Source: Acidobacteriota bacterium (GTDB lineage: Bacteria; Acidobacteriota; Blastocatellia; Pyrinomonadales; Pyrinomonadaceae). Taken from it: DNA of 64,000 nt. Positions within the stretch are counted from its first letter, which is position 1; every line of letters begins with the position of its first letter. The translations under genes were made by a program, and so were the position numbers. Location: contig JAFDVK010000012.1 of the NCBI GenBank assembly GCA_018269005.1, positions 558,001 to 622,000 of the forward strand. The letters run 5' to 3'. Shown piece by piece: positions 1-8,689 of the stretch. A model generated the notes under the pieces. That model was not told the origin of the DNA. It made no database searches and was given only the letters and a program-made list of their open reading frames with translations.

Positions 1-1
1 G

Positions 2-979
2 ATCGTCGAGAAAGTCTCGGGCCAGCCGTGGGCGGATTTTATTAAGAGCCGAATTTTAACGCCGCTCGGAATGACGCGGACGAATCTGAGCGTTCGCGAT
101 CTAAAGGAAAATTACGCGATGCCGCATAACGAATCGGGCGGAAAGCTGCGTGCCTTGCCGCCGGGATTCCTGGATCACGCGATCGGAGCCGTCCGCCTTA
201 ACGCGTCCGTTCACGATCTCTCGAAATGGATACGCCTGCAGCTCGGACGCGGAACATTCGAGGGGAAAAAGATCTTTTCAAAAGAACAGAGTTGGGAAAT
301 GTGGTCGCCGAATACGCTCCAACCGCTCTCGGAGCGTGCTGTTGAGAATCTTCCCGGGCGTCATTTTTCAGCCTACGCGATGGGCTGGGGCACTTATGAT
401 TATTACGGCCGCAAGATCATCAATCACAGCGGCGGGCTCGACGGAATGCTCTCATACACCGTTCTGATTCCCGAGGAAAATATCGGCTTCGTTGTCCTGA
501 CGAACAGTGAATCGCCCGGTTTTTCGATAATGATGTCCAAGATGCGGGATCTATTCGTCAACGCTCCGGACCGCGATTGGAATGCAGAGGCCGTTCGACG
601 CGTCGCCGCGCAAAAAGCAGACAACGCCAAGGAGACAGCAAAGATCGATGCCGAACGCATCCCGAACACAAAACCTTCACTGCCGCTTTCGGGTTACGCC
701 GGCACGTACACAAGCCGAATGTATGGCGATGTTACGGTCGCGGAAGAGAACGGCAAACTCGTGATGCGGCTAGTGCCGGCACCGAACTTCGTCGCCGACC
801 TCGAACACTGGCATCTCGACACGTGGCAGATACATTGGCGGCCGAGCGTTCACTACAATTTTCCGCGAGGTTTTGTAACATTTACGATCGACGAACACGC
901 AAAGACCGACCAACTGAAGATCGATCAGCCGAACAACGATTTCTGGTTCTACGAACTAGACCTGCACAGGGCAAAATAA
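2..979 (+). CDS. Serine hydrolase, class C beta-lactamase-like (5' truncated by window)
   Basis: The frame is open from the second base, so the N-terminus and the SxxK nucleophile motif lie upstream of the window. The visible start reads IVEKVSGQPW and then a PLGMTRT turn, typical of the class C beta-lactamase/penicillin-binding-like family of secreted or periplasmic hydrolases. An INHSGGLDGM segment (bases about 418-447) matches the family's third active-site HxG motif. The last 110 residues or so, around YAGTYTS, look like the DUF3471 beta-barrel often fused to these enzymes. The substrate cannot be told; peptides and esters are usual. The family call is firm and the role is open. Confidence 0.85.
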   Translation: MVEKVSGQPWADFIKSRILTPLGMTRTNLSVRDLKENYAMPHNESGGKLRALPPGFLDHAIGAVRLNASVHDLSKWIRLQLGRGTFEGKKIFSKEQSWEMWSPNTLQPLSERAVENLPGRHFSAYAMGWGTYDYYGRKIINHSGGLDGMLSYTVLIPEENIGFVVLTNSESPGFSIMMSKMRDLFVNAPDRDWNAEAVRRVAAQKADNAKETAKIDAERIPNTKPSLPLSGYAGTYTSRMYGDVTVAEENGKLVMRLVPAPNFVADLEHWHLDTWQIHWRPSVHYNFPRGFVTFTIDEHAKTDQLKIDQPNNDFWFYELDLHRAK

Positions 980-987
980 AGGCCTTT

Positions 988-996
988 TGCTATACT
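988..996 (+). promoter_or_regulatory. Extended -10 element before the HicB-like gene
   Basis: TGC followed by TATACT gives a good extended -10 hexamer ending 11 bases before the ATG at 1008. No convincing -35 is seen. The expected transcript would carry almost no 5' leader. Confidence 0.4.
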
Positions 997-1007
997 GGTA
1001 GCTGATT

Positions 1008-1193
1008 ATGAACATCAAGGTAATCGTCGAAATTGGTGAGGACGGGTTTTATGTTGCCCGTGTTCCGGCACTAAAAGGCTGTTGGTCGCAAGGGAAAACC
1101 AGGGAACAGGCGTTGGTGAATATTCGAGAAGCGATAGATCTTTATCTTGACCCGGAACCAGCGGACTTTCTGCCTTACGAGATGCCGAAATAG
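1008..1193 (+). CDS. HicB-like antitoxin domain protein, no HicA partner
   Basis: This 61-residue protein has the HicB/UPF0150 N-terminal fold signature: an IVEIGEDGFYVARVPALKGCWSQG strand pair followed by an ALVNIREAIDLYL helix. HicB proteins normally neutralise HicA mRNA interferases and bind their own promoter through a C-terminal DNA-binding domain. Here that domain is absent and no HicA-sized frame flanks the gene. It may be an orphan antitoxin, a relic, or a small HicB-like protein with another job. Confidence 0.75.
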   Translation: MNIKVIVEIGEDGFYVARVPALKGCWSQGKTREQALVNIREAIDLYLDPEPADFLPYEMPK

Positions 1194-1292
1194 ATACGGT
1201 TGATTTTGTCGCCGCCCTCCGATGATTCGACAAGGAGCCGTTGATGTGTCAGAATCTCGCTTCTACTCTTGTTTAGGAGATATTGTTGTTAG

Positions 1293-1493
1293 ATGTCAGA
1301 AGAAGCAGTTCAGCAGGCTGAGGCCGCACCCGAAACACCTTCGAACCCGGATGATGTTCATTATCAGGCGGTCGAAAAAGAGGGTACGGTAACGGCCATC
1401 TGGGAAATGGAAGGGCAAAAGCACCTTCGTACGATCGATCCTCGGTCGAACGAAGGCAAGCAGATCCTTGCACTGTTCGAAACCGCCGCCTAA
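1293..1493 (+). CDS. Small acidic protein of unknown function
   Basis: A 66-residue frame begins at ATG 1293 behind an AGGAGA ribosome-binding site at about 1277-1282. The N-terminal third is rich in Ala, Glu and Pro and probably disordered. The rest (from DVHYQAVEKE to ALFETAA) looks like a small beta-rich unit. I recognise no family. It stands alone between the HicB-like gene and a repeat-bearing gap. The ribosome-binding site and the codon use argue that it is real. Confidence 0.55.
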   Translation: MSEEAVQQAEAAPETPSNPDDVHYQAVEKEGTVTAIWEMEGQKHLRTIDPRSNEGKQILALFETAA

Positions 1494-1637
1494 AGAGGCT
1501 CGGTTCGTTCCCGAAGATCAATAAATAGAAGACGTAAAAAGCGCCTCCACCCGCTCTCAAAATTTGCTCGACGAGAGCCGATTTAACGCGCCAATCGACC
1601 TCTGCGCGTGTGAAACACGCGATCAAATGTCATTGTC

Positions 1638-1752
1638 GCGGCTCTGCCGCTCTATTTGCGGAACGGTTCCGGTAAGCCGGAACCGCACCGCAAATAGACG
1701 GGCAAAGCCCGAAAGAGCAAACTTCCGCGCAAATAGAGCGGCACAACCGCTG
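1638..1752. repeat. Nested inverted repeat (REP/MITE-like)
   Basis: An inner hairpin has 21-base arms at 1652-1672 and 1677-1697, with a 4-base loop and two mismatches. The outer part of its left arm (from 1638) pairs again with 1730-1752, which carries the same CGCAAATAGAGCGGC core in inverse orientation. Three related copies in about 115 bp suggest a REP-type or mobile palindromic element. Confidence 0.7.
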
Positions 1753-1951
1753 TCGCCCCATCTCACTCACCTCGGCCCTCGACGCAAATATGGTGGCGAT
1801 TCTTGTGTGTGTGCTAGGTCTTGACACGTATGCTATACTTGTAGATGTGTGTGCAACATACGTTGCGTTACGTTGTTCTTTGAAAAAAAAGCTTAACTTT
1901 CAAGGCGTCCCAGGTTTCTAATGCCGTAATTGTTGAAACCATTGGACTTGC

Positions 1952-2084
1952 TTGTCCCAATGCATTGTCCCGAATTTGGAATGTTTTTTTTCAATTTTTT
2001 CGTGAAAAATCACTGTAAATGCTGACAGGAATGGACTTATTTGTCCCACAAGGGGCGTGGGACAAGGTTGGGACAGTGGGACAA
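1952..2084. repeat. Cluster of TTGTCCCA octamers
   Basis: TTGTCCC(A) occurs at 1952-1959, 1965-1971 and 2041-2048. The reverse complement occurs at 2058-2065, 2069-2075 and 2077-2084. A second cluster with the same 14-mer ACTTATTTGTCCCA lies at 55701-55792. Confidence 0.7.
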
Positions 2085-2092
2085 AGACGAAA

Positions 2093-2122
2093 GTGCCCCT
2101 ACTAAACGTGCGGGCTTGCGGC
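2093..2122 (+). repeat. Dispersed ~30-nt repeat, copy A
   Basis: The core CGTGCGGGCTT is preceded by a GTGCCCCTACT-type block. Related copies lie at 53804-53832 (with an inverted partner at 53727-53748) and at 55913-55941. This copy abuts the TTGTCCCA cluster. Confidence 0.6.
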
Positions 2123-2164
2123 AGCGTCTGATGTTCTTAAAGCTGTCCGAGACGATCGAGATCG

Positions 2165-2893
2165 CTAGGCGATCAATAATGCGCTGATCGGATGGTCTGC
2201 GGGCGTGAATGTTCTTTCCGCGAGCGAGGCGGCTTGGGTGATGCCGATGCCGGCGGAGGTGAGAAAGACCGCGTCGGCGGATAAAAGATCGTCGATCTCG
2301 GCCGACACTTCGCGGACATCGAAATTGTCGAGGATGAATTCACGCGTCGTTCCGGCGAGGCAGCCCGTCGAGAGTGCTGGCGTCAAGAGCGCATCGCCTT
2401 TGAGCCAAAAGACGTTCGCAAAGCACGCGCTCGTAACTTCGCCGCGTTCGTTCACGCGAACGGCCTCGTCAAAACCTGCGTTCTTCGCCGCTTCAAAACA
2501 AAGAGTCGGTTCGAGGTAGTTCGTGGTCTTAAGGCCCGCGAGAGGCGAGCGGGAATTAACGGGAAATGGCGAGATGCCGACCCGAAAGCTGTCCGGAAGC
2601 TTACGCGGCGGGCCGGTCACGATCGAGAGCGACGTGTTCGCCGAAGCTGATCGAGAGGCGGGCCAGAGCGCGCTCGGCCTTTCGTCGGTGAACGTGATCT
2701 TCGCACGGCCTTGCACGACGCCGTCTTGAGAGAGTCTCTCGGCGAGCAAAGAAAGCACGTCGTCCTCGCGGAACTCGCCGAGGTCGATCGACAGCTTTTC
2801 TGCCGCGTGAATGAGACGTGACCAGTGCTTCTCCCAAAGGAAAGGCTTGCCGTCTCGGATCGCGATCGTCGTAAATATCCCGCGTCCGCTCAT
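2165..2893 (-). CDS. Class IV PLP aminotransferase / aminodeoxychorismate lyase-like
   Basis: This 242-residue protein belongs to fold-type IV PLP enzymes, which include branched-chain aminotransferase, D-amino-acid aminotransferase and 4-amino-4-deoxychorismate lyase (PabC). It shows the family order: an N-terminal GIFTTIAIRDGKPF strand, the catalytic-lysine region LKTTNYLE, then EAVRVNERGEVTSACFANVF and the phosphate-binding CLAGTTREFIL loop. The short length and start favour a PabC-like lyase in folate synthesis, but substrate cannot be fixed from sequence. The start codon overlaps the stop of truB by 4 bases, so the two are probably translationally coupled. Confidence 0.85.
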   Translation of the reverse strand: MSGRGIFTTIAIRDGKPFLWEKHWSRLIHAAEKLSIDLGEFREDDVLSLLAERLSQDGVVQGRAKITFTDERPSALWPASRSASANTSLSIVTGPPRKLPDSFRVGISPFPVNSRSPLAGLKTTNYLEPTLCFEAAKNAGFDEAVRVNERGEVTSACFANVFWLKGDALLTPALSTGCLAGTTREFILDNFDVREVSAEIDDLLSADAVFLTSAGIGITQAASLAERTFTPADHPISALLIA

Positions 2894-3783
2894 TTGCTTC
2901 CTCCGAGTACGAGCGTCGGGCGGATCGAATTCTCATCCGCGTGGTATGTTCCTACGGCAACGAGTTTGTCTTTTGGCGAGAACATCGCGACCGTCTCGGC
3001 AGCATCGAACGTTCGATCAAAGACGCGTGTTGACATTCCGTCGAGGGTTTTTTGTACGCGGTCTTGCGTCAAGACGAAACGCGGAAGGTGCTCGACGAGC
3101 ATCTCGACCGGAAGCATATATTCGGACGGCTCGCCTGCTTCCGAGAGGGCATCGAGAGTAACGCTCTGTACAAGGGAGAACTGTCCCGACGCGGTCCGTC
3201 GCAATTCGGTGAGATGTGCCGCGGTGCCGAGAGCCTTCGCGATGTCTTCGGCGAGAGTGCGTATGTATGTTCCGGCCGAGCAGCGGACACGCAGGCGTTG
3301 AATTCCGCTCGGCTCGTGCCCTCCGGAGATGACCTCGATCTTGCGGATCGTAACGGGAACGGCAGGCCGTTCGATCTCTTCGCCGCGGCGAGCGAGTTCG
3401 TATAGCTTTTTACCATCGACCTTTTTTGCGGAATACATCGGCGGCACCTGCATTATCTCGCCGTGAAAACGGTCGAGCACATTGTCGATCTCGGCCGCAG
3501 TAATGTTGTGCCGCTGCGGTTCACCGACAGGTTCACCGGTCAGATCGCCCGTATCGGTCGCAAGGCCGAAACGCAAAGCCGCCTCGTATTCTTTTACGTC
3601 CTTATCGACAAATCGTGCGAGGCGTGTTGCCTTGCCGACAAGCACGGTCATAACGCCCGTAGCGAACGGATCGAGCGTGCCGGTGTGGCCGACCTTTCGC
3701 GTGTTGAATATTCGACGCACGTGTGCCACCACGTCGTGCGATGTCGGCCCGGCTGGTTTGTCGATGATGAGAACGCCATCCAT
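2890..3783 (-). CDS. truB: tRNA pseudouridine(55) synthase TruB
   Basis: TruB makes pseudouridine 55 in the T-loop of tRNAs. The 297-residue length is normal. The N-terminus (GVLIIDKPAGPTSHDVV) and the motif GHTGTLDPFATG, with the catalytic Asp at about residue 38, are diagnostic. The C-terminal part carries the RCSAGTYIRTLAEDIAKALG signature and a PUA-like tail. It is the first gene of a two-gene minus-strand unit and is divergent from recX. Confidence 0.96.
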   Translation of the reverse strand: MDGVLIIDKPAGPTSHDVVAHVRRIFNTRKVGHTGTLDPFATGVMTVLVGKATRLARFVDKDVKEYEAALRFGLATDTGDLTGEPVGEPQRHNITAAEIDNVLDRFHGEIMQVPPMYSAKKVDGKKLYELARRGEEIERPAVPVTIRKIEVISGGHEPSGIQRLRVRCSAGTYIRTLAEDIAKALGTAAHLTELRRTASGQFSLVQSVTLDALSEAGEPSEYMLPVEMLVEHLPRFVLTQDRVQKTLDGMSTRVFDRTFDAAETVAMFSPKDKLVAVGTYHADENSIRPTLVLGGSK

Positions 3784-3815
3784 AATGAGAGACAGATTTT
3801 ATCAACTCGAACCTA

Positions 3816-4358
3816 ATGTGGCGAAAAAGGCGTTGCGAAATTCTCCCTGAGGAACGCACAGTAAAAGACGAGGACAAGGCGTATTCAAAGACGATGAAAC
3901 GCGCCGTGAACCTTCTCGCGGCGAAACCGCGTGCCGTCGAAGAACTGCGTACGAGGCTGCTTGAGAAGCCGTGGACGAACGATGATGTCGTCTCCCGCGT
4001 GATCGAAAAGCTCAGCGAATACGGCTATCTCGATGACGAGCAATATGCAAAGAACGCCGCACTCTCGGCAATACGTCAGCGTCCGCAAGGGCGGCACAAA
4101 CTTCGTCAGACGATGGCACGAAAACCGCTCGACCGTGAGACGAAAGAGAAAGCGATCGAACACGCATTCGAGCAAATGCCCGAGAGCGAATTGATCGACG
4201 CCGTGATCGAGAAGCGTCTGCGTCTTAAGGGAATTCCTGCGACGCCCGAAGACAATAAGAAGTTCTACGATCACCTGCTGCGAAAAGGTTTTGGCTATGA
4301 CCTGATCCGCGAAAAGGTCAAGGCCGTTCTGAATGGCGAGTTTGCGGCCGACGCGTAA
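3816..4358 (+). CDS. recX: RecX family regulator of RecA
   Basis: RecX binds RecA filaments and inhibits recombinase and co-protease activity. The 180-residue protein shows three-helix RecX repeats: AVNLLAAKPRAVEELRTRLLEK, then YGYLDDEQYAKNAALSAIRQRPQG, then KFYDHLLRKGFGYDLIREKVKAVL. The annotated ATG at 3816 has no clear ribosome-binding site. A second in-frame ATG at 3894 would remove a 26-residue basic, poorly conserved head, and either start could be right. recA itself is not in the window. Confidence 0.85.
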   Translation: MWRKRRCEILPEERTVKDEDKAYSKTMKRAVNLLAAKPRAVEELRTRLLEKPWTNDDVVSRVIEKLSEYGYLDDEQYAKNAALSAIRQRPQGRHKLRQTMARKPLDRETKEKAIEHAFEQMPESELIDAVIEKRLRLKGIPATPEDNKKFYDHLLRKGFGYDLIREKVKAVLNGEFAADA

Positions 4359-4371
4359 CTTCATTTTCCGC

Positions 4372-4389
4372 AGGAAAAATATTTTTCCT
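4372..4389. terminator. Perfect AT-rich palindrome after recX
   Basis: AGGAAAAAT is followed directly by ATTTTTCCT, a perfect 18-bp inverted repeat 13 bases after the recX stop. It could be a weak terminator or a protein-binding site. There is no G+C stem and no loop, so it is not a classical intrinsic terminator. Confidence 0.35.
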
Positions 4390-4476
4390 TTCATCCTGAA
4401 TCCATTTCCTCCACGCCGCTCGAATTCAGTGACGTAAAAGGCCGAGACACGGCTTTTTGAAAAACTGGAGGAAATT

Positions 4477-5025
4477 ATGAGAACAATTTTTGGAATGATC
4501 GCTCTATCGATCGCATTCGTTGTTGGAGCTTCTGCACAAGACAGCAACCCAATGGTCGGCGGAGCCGCGATGTTCAAGACGAAAAATATCGTCGAGAATG
4601 CCGTAAATTCAAAAGACCACACAACTCTCGTCGCGGCCGTCAAAGCTGCCGGATTAGTTGACACTTTGATGGGCAGCGGCCCGTTTACGGTCTTTGCTCC
4701 GACAAATGCTGCATTTGACATGCTGCCTGCCGGAACAGTCGATACTCTTTTGAAGCCTGAAAATAAGGCGATGCTCACGAAGGTGCTCACCTATCACGTC
4801 GTCGCTGGAAACTGGGATTCAAAAGCGATCGCAAAGATGATAAAGAAAGGCGGCGGGAAGGCCGAACTTCCGACGGTTTCGGGCGGCAAACTCTGGGCGT
4901 CGATGGATGGTGATAGTCTTGTCTTAACCGATGAAAAAGGCGGACGCTCGACCGTAACGATCGCCAACGTTCGGCAGTCGAACGGCATCATTCATGTTAT
5001 AAACTCGGTATTGATGCCGGAGTAA
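4477..5025 (+). CDS. Secreted fasciclin (FAS1) domain protein
   Basis: A signal peptide (residues 1-20, ending in GASAQ) is followed by one FAS1 domain. The first FAS1 box reads [25 protein letters not shown] and the second, near the C-terminus, reads [15 protein letters not shown]1 proteins act at the cell surface in adhesion or matrix contacts. A strong GGAGG ribosome-binding site precedes the ATG. The extra [18 protein letters not shown] stretch follows the H-box-like YHVVAG. It stands alone, ahead of the secreted msrB. Confidence 0.92.
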   Translation: MRTIFGMIALSIAFVVGASAQDSNPMVGGAAMFKTKNIVENAVNSKDHTTLVAAVKAAGLVDTLMGSGPFTVFAPTNAAFDMLPAGTVDTLLKPENKAMLTKVLTYHVVAGNWDSKAIAKMIKKGGGKAELPTVSGGKLWASMDGDSLVLTDEKGGRSTVTIANVRQSNGIIHVINSVLMPE

Positions 5026-5102
5026 GCTTTTCCGTCGAAGCCAGACGAGCGGTCACGCATTTTGCCTGGCCGCCCGTTCGTCATTTTCGAAAGGAGTATT
5101 CT

Positions 5103-5675
5103 ATGCGATTTTTAATTTTATCATTGAGCGCCCTGATCGTCGGGACTGCGGCGTGCGTTTCAGGGATCAGCGGATCGAATGCAGCCGTGTCCGATGGTGC
5201 TGATCCGAGCGCCACGCCTCGGAGGACAAAGGCGGTTCGCGAGATCACATACACGGACGCTGAATTCGACGGTAAAGAGGTCCTGATGACCGATGCCGAA
5301 TGGAAAAAGATCCTTACGCCCATCGAGTACAGGATGATGCGTGAGGGCGGCACCGAAACGCCTTTCACCGGCGCCTACTACAAGAACCACGAGGACGGTG
5401 TTTACTACTGTGCCGCGTGCGGGCTGGTGCTCTTCCGGTCCGAGAACAAATTCGATTCGGGAACCGGCTGGCCGAGCTTCTATCAGCCGGCGTTCAAAAA
5501 GAACGTGATCGAGAAGGTTGACCGTTCGCTCGACGAGGTTCGAACCGAAGTGCTCTGCGCCCGCTGCCATGCGCATCTCGGCCACGTCTTTGACGACGGC
5601 CCGAAGCCGACAGGCCTTCGGTACTGCATAAATTCGCCGGCATTGAGATTCCAAAAGGCTGAAGCGCCGGAATAA
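5103..5675 (+). CDS. msrB: Peptide-methionine (R)-S-oxide reductase, exported
   Basis: MsrB reduces methionine-R-sulfoxide in proteins. The zinc-binding CAAC and CARC pairs, the [13 protein letters not shown] box, the [10 protein letters not shown] box and the catalytic Cys in RYCINSPAL are all visible. An added N-terminus has a hydrophobic signal segment ending in TAAC at residue 18, which may be a lipoprotein site although its -3 residue is atypical. About 30 linker residues follow. The enzyme therefore probably works in the periplasm, repairing exported proteins. Confidence 0.94.
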   Translation: MRFLILSLSALIVGTAACVSGISGSNAAVSDGADPSATPRRTKAVREITYTDAEFDGKEVLMTDAEWKKILTPIEYRMMREGGTETPFTGAYYKNHEDGVYYCAACGLVLFRSENKFDSGTGWPSFYQPAFKKNVIEKVDRSLDEVRTEVLCARCHAHLGHVFDDGPKPTGLRYCINSPALRFQKAEAPE

Positions 5676-5702
5676 GGCGGCCTCGATCTTCCTATCACTT
5701 AA

Positions 5703-6599
<897 letters not shown>

Positions 6600-6611
6600 G
6601 AAAAGGCCATT

Positions 6612-7232
6612 GTGATCAACGTACTTATAATCGAACGTCAGCAGCTTGTCCGCCAGGGTATCGAGGCGGCGGTCTCGAACGGCGGGAAGTTCCATATTGC
6701 CGCCAGCACGGGCGACCCGATGGAAGGCTTCGAGCTTTTCAAACGAATACGGCCGGATGTGATCGTACTTGGGCTGAGGTTTGTCGATTCCTGCTCGATA
6801 GACGCCCTTCCTGCCTATTTTGAGATCGAACCCAGGGCAAAGGTCGTGATCCTTGCAGACAACGCAGGAGACGGCGAGATCGCAAAGGCCTTAAAACTCG
6901 GAGCATTCGGCTTTGTAACTAAAGACGATGGTACGGACGAGCTGCTGGCTGCCATCGAGGCCGCGTCACAGGGGAAAAAGTACCTTCCGAAGGAGATCGC
7001 AAAGATCCTCGCCGAGAATTTCGGCGCGGACGAGCTGACGCCGGCCGAGACCAACGTCCTGCGGTCGATCGTCGGCGGAATGTCGAACAAAGAGATCGCG
7101 TTCGCACTCGATGTTTCCGAGAATACCGTGAAGAGCCATATTCAGAACATTTTTTCCAAGATCGGGGTTTCGGATAGGACATCGGCCGCAACCGCGGCGA
7201 TAAAACGAGGCCTCGTCAGGGTGGATCTATGA
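6612..7232 (+). CDS. NarL-type LuxR regulator with degenerate receiver domain
   Basis: The protein has 206 residues and a GTG start 12 bases after the alaS fragment. Residues 1-120 fold like a receiver, and residues 141-205 hold a LuxR helix-turn-helix (LTPAETNVLRSIVGGMSNKEIAFAL, ENTVKSHIQNIFSKIGV). The receiver lacks its chemistry: Gly54 stands where the phosphorylated Asp should be (VIVLGLRF), Glu8-Arg9 replaces the acidic pair, and Ala82 replaces the Thr/Ser switch. Lys104 remains. It is probably a phosphorylation-independent regulator controlled by ligand, partner or abundance. Its stop overlaps the next start by 4 bases. Confidence 0.9.
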   Translation: MINVLIIERQQLVRQGIEAAVSNGGKFHIAASTGDPMEGFELFKRIRPDVIVLGLRFVDSCSIDALPAYFEIEPRAKVVILADNAGDGEIAKALKLGAFGFVTKDDGTDELLAAIEAASQGKKYLPKEIAKILAENFGADELTPAETNVLRSIVGGMSNKEIAFALDVSENTVKSHIQNIFSKIGVSDRTSAATAAIKRGLVRVDL

Positions 7233-7918
7233 TCAAGACCGCATTAACAGAATACGCCGAATCTTTCACCTCCGAGGAAAGCCAGGTTTTACGGGAGCTT
7301 CGTGAGTATTGCTATGCAAATTACAGTGATTACCCGATGCTCTCGGGCCACGTGCAGGGCCGTATCCTCGCACTCTTCTCAAAGATGATCCGCCCGAAGC
7401 TCGTTGTCGAAATAGGCACGTATCTTGGCTATTCGGCACTTTGCTTTGCAGAAGGCCTCGCGGATGGCGGAAAGGTAATTACATTGGATATACAAGAAGA
7501 AACGAATCGCGTCGCGCGCTCATATATTGAGCGAACCGAGTACAAAAATGCGATCGATCTTCGCCTCGGCGAGGCAAAAGATCTCATTCCGGAGATCAAA
7601 GACCCCATCGACCTCGTTTTCATCGACGCCGACAAGTCGAATTACTCGCTTTATTACGACCTCGTGTTCGATAAGGTCCGTCCCGGCGGCTTCATCATCG
7701 CCGACAACGTCCTCTGGAGCGCCCGCGTCCTCAACGAGGAAAAAGACGAGGATACGCAGGCACTGCACGACTTCAACCACAAAGTGCAGTCCGACCCTCG
7801 CGTCACGAACGCACTCTTCCCCATCCGCGACGGCCTGATGGTGGTGTGCAAGGATAGCTCGACGTTCTCTCAGAAAATCTGGACATCTATAATATTTGAT
7901 AGTATAGTATGCAAGTGA
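7229..7918 (+). CDS. SAM-dependent O-methyltransferase (family 3)
   Basis: This is a caffeoyl-CoA/catechol O-methyltransferase-like enzyme. It has the SAM-binding VVEIGTYLGYSALCFAEGL, VITLDIQ, the metal-binding DLVFIDADKSNY and GGFIIADNVLWSARV. The bacterial homologues methylate small aromatic hydroxyls, and the real substrate here is unknown. The core ends at GLMVVCK, after which an atypical 20-residue tail (DSSTFSQKIW...) runs into the higBA promoter and start. The start codon is coupled to the upstream regulator by ATGA. Confidence 0.88.
   Translation: MIKTALTEYAESFTSEESQVLRELREYCYANYSDYPMLSGHVQGRILALFSKMIRPKLVVEIGTYLGYSALCFAEGLADGGKVITLDIQEETNRVARSYIERTEYKNAIDLRLGEAKDLIPEIKDPIDLVFIDADKSNYSLYYDLVFDKVRPGGFIIADNVLWSARVLNEEKDEDTQALHDFNHKVQSDPRVTNALFPIRDGLMVVCKDSSTFSQKIWTSIIFDSIVCK
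7865..7893 (+). promoter_or_regulatory. Candidate higBA promoter inside the methyltransferase 3' end
   Basis: A perfect TATAAT at 7888-7893 lies 17 bases after a weak -35 (TTCTCT, 7865-7870) and 15 bases before the toxin ATG. It overlaps the atypical C-terminal tail codons of the methyltransferase. Confidence 0.45.
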
Positions 7919-8283
7919 AAGGTAAACTCCTCACGTTCATCGAGCTTCCGATGTTTGTGAAGAAAGTTGAGGAATTTGGAGGTGTTGACCTTTTGGCGGC
8001 AATCGAAAACGAATTGCTTGCCGATCCGGAGCGTGGCGTCGTGATTCAAGGAACGAACGGAGCCAGAAAGGCACGGATCGCTGACCCGTCAAAGAAGGGA
8101 GGTAAGAGCGGCGGATTACGCTACATCTATACGTATTTCGTTGCATATGATCGCATCTACCTGTTCTATCTTTATGCCAAGGGACAACAGGAAGATCTCA
8201 CCGGTACTCAAAAGAAAGCTCTCGGGCTGTTGATAAAGGAAACAAAGGACCAATTGAAAAACGATGGACGTCAAAACGTTTGA
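7909..8283 (+). CDS. higB: RelE/HigB-like type II toxin
   Basis: A 124-residue RelE-superfamily protein with the HigB2/YgjN pattern: a strand-rich core (LLADPERGVVIQGTNGARKARIAD, then GGLRYIYTYFVAYDRIYLFYLYAKG) and a C-terminal ALGLLIKETK helix. HigB toxins cut mRNA on the ribosome. The toxin comes first and the XRE antitoxin second, overlapping by 20 bases, which is the usual higBA order. It overlaps the end of the upstream methyltransferase by 10 bases. Confidence 0.85.
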   Translation: MQVKGKLLTFIELPMFVKKVEEFGGVDLLAAIENELLADPERGVVIQGTNGARKARIADPSKKGGKSGGLRYIYTYFVAYDRIYLFYLYAKGQQEDLTGTQKKALGLLIKETKDQLKNDGRQNV

Positions 8284-8572
8284 AGAATTGATGGAAGGGG
8301 CGAGACAGATGCGCGATCACGCCGCGGGAAAGAAGGTCGTCGGCGTTCGCGAGGTCGTTCGTGAGGTCAATCCGCCGAAGCCGATGGCGAAGAAAGATAT
8401 TATCGAGCTGCGCCGTCGGCTCAACGTATCTCAAAGCGCATTTGCGGTGCTTCTTAACACGTCTGCAGCGACAGTGAGAGCCTGGGAACAGGGCACGAAC
8501 AAGCCCAGCGGTGCTGCCTTGCGGCTGCTGGCGATCGCGCGAAGGAATCCAAAGGCACTGTTCCTTGACTAG
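8264..8572 (+). CDS. higA: XRE-family antitoxin HigA
   Basis: The 102-residue protein has a linker N-terminus and a C-terminal helix-turn-helix (IIELRRRLNVSQSAFAVLLNTSAATVRAWEQGTNKPSGAALRLL), the signature of YgiT/HigA-type antitoxins. Such antitoxins bind the toxin and repress their own operon. It overlaps higB by 20 bases, so production of the two is coupled. Confidence 0.88.
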   Translation: MDVKTFEELMEGARQMRDHAAGKKVVGVREVVREVNPPKPMAKKDIIELRRRLNVSQSAFAVLLNTSAATVRAWEQGTNKPSGAALRLLAIARRNPKALFLD

Positions 8573-8689
8573 TGGACGGGCGCTCATATCGCTAACACAA
8601 AGACACTTCCCTGGGAGCTGGATGCGAGTGGGTATTTTCAGGGCAACTATACCATTCGACGAGCAGTCCTCTTTGGAACTGCTGGAAGT

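Larger units (their letters stand above)
1494..2164. other. Gene-free 670-bp region with repeats
   Basis: No plausible gene is present. The region holds a nested inverted repeat (1638-1752), a T/A-rich stretch around 1880-2010, a cluster of TTGTCCCA octamers in both orientations (1952-2084) and one copy of a dispersed repeat (2093-2122). A TTGACA at 1821 and a TATACT at 1834 are only 7 bases apart, so they do not make a standard promoter. Confidence 0.7.

Noticed and set aside
1821-1839. TTGACA and TATACT as a promoter
   Set aside because: The spacing is only 7 bases; a TAGATG at 1842 gives 15 bases but is a weak -10.
1952-2084. TTGTCCCA clusters as plasmid iterons or an origin
   Set aside because: Copies are in both orientations with irregular spacing, and no rep gene is near.
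3885-4790. 301-codon open frame antisense to recX and the fasciclin gene
   Set aside because: It crosses two good genes and an intergenic gap, and has no recognisable domain.
6600-7918. Missing remainder of alaS in another frame
   Set aside because: The sequence downstream is fully used by the regulator and methyltransferase; no AlaRS editing or C-Ala motifs are present in any frame.
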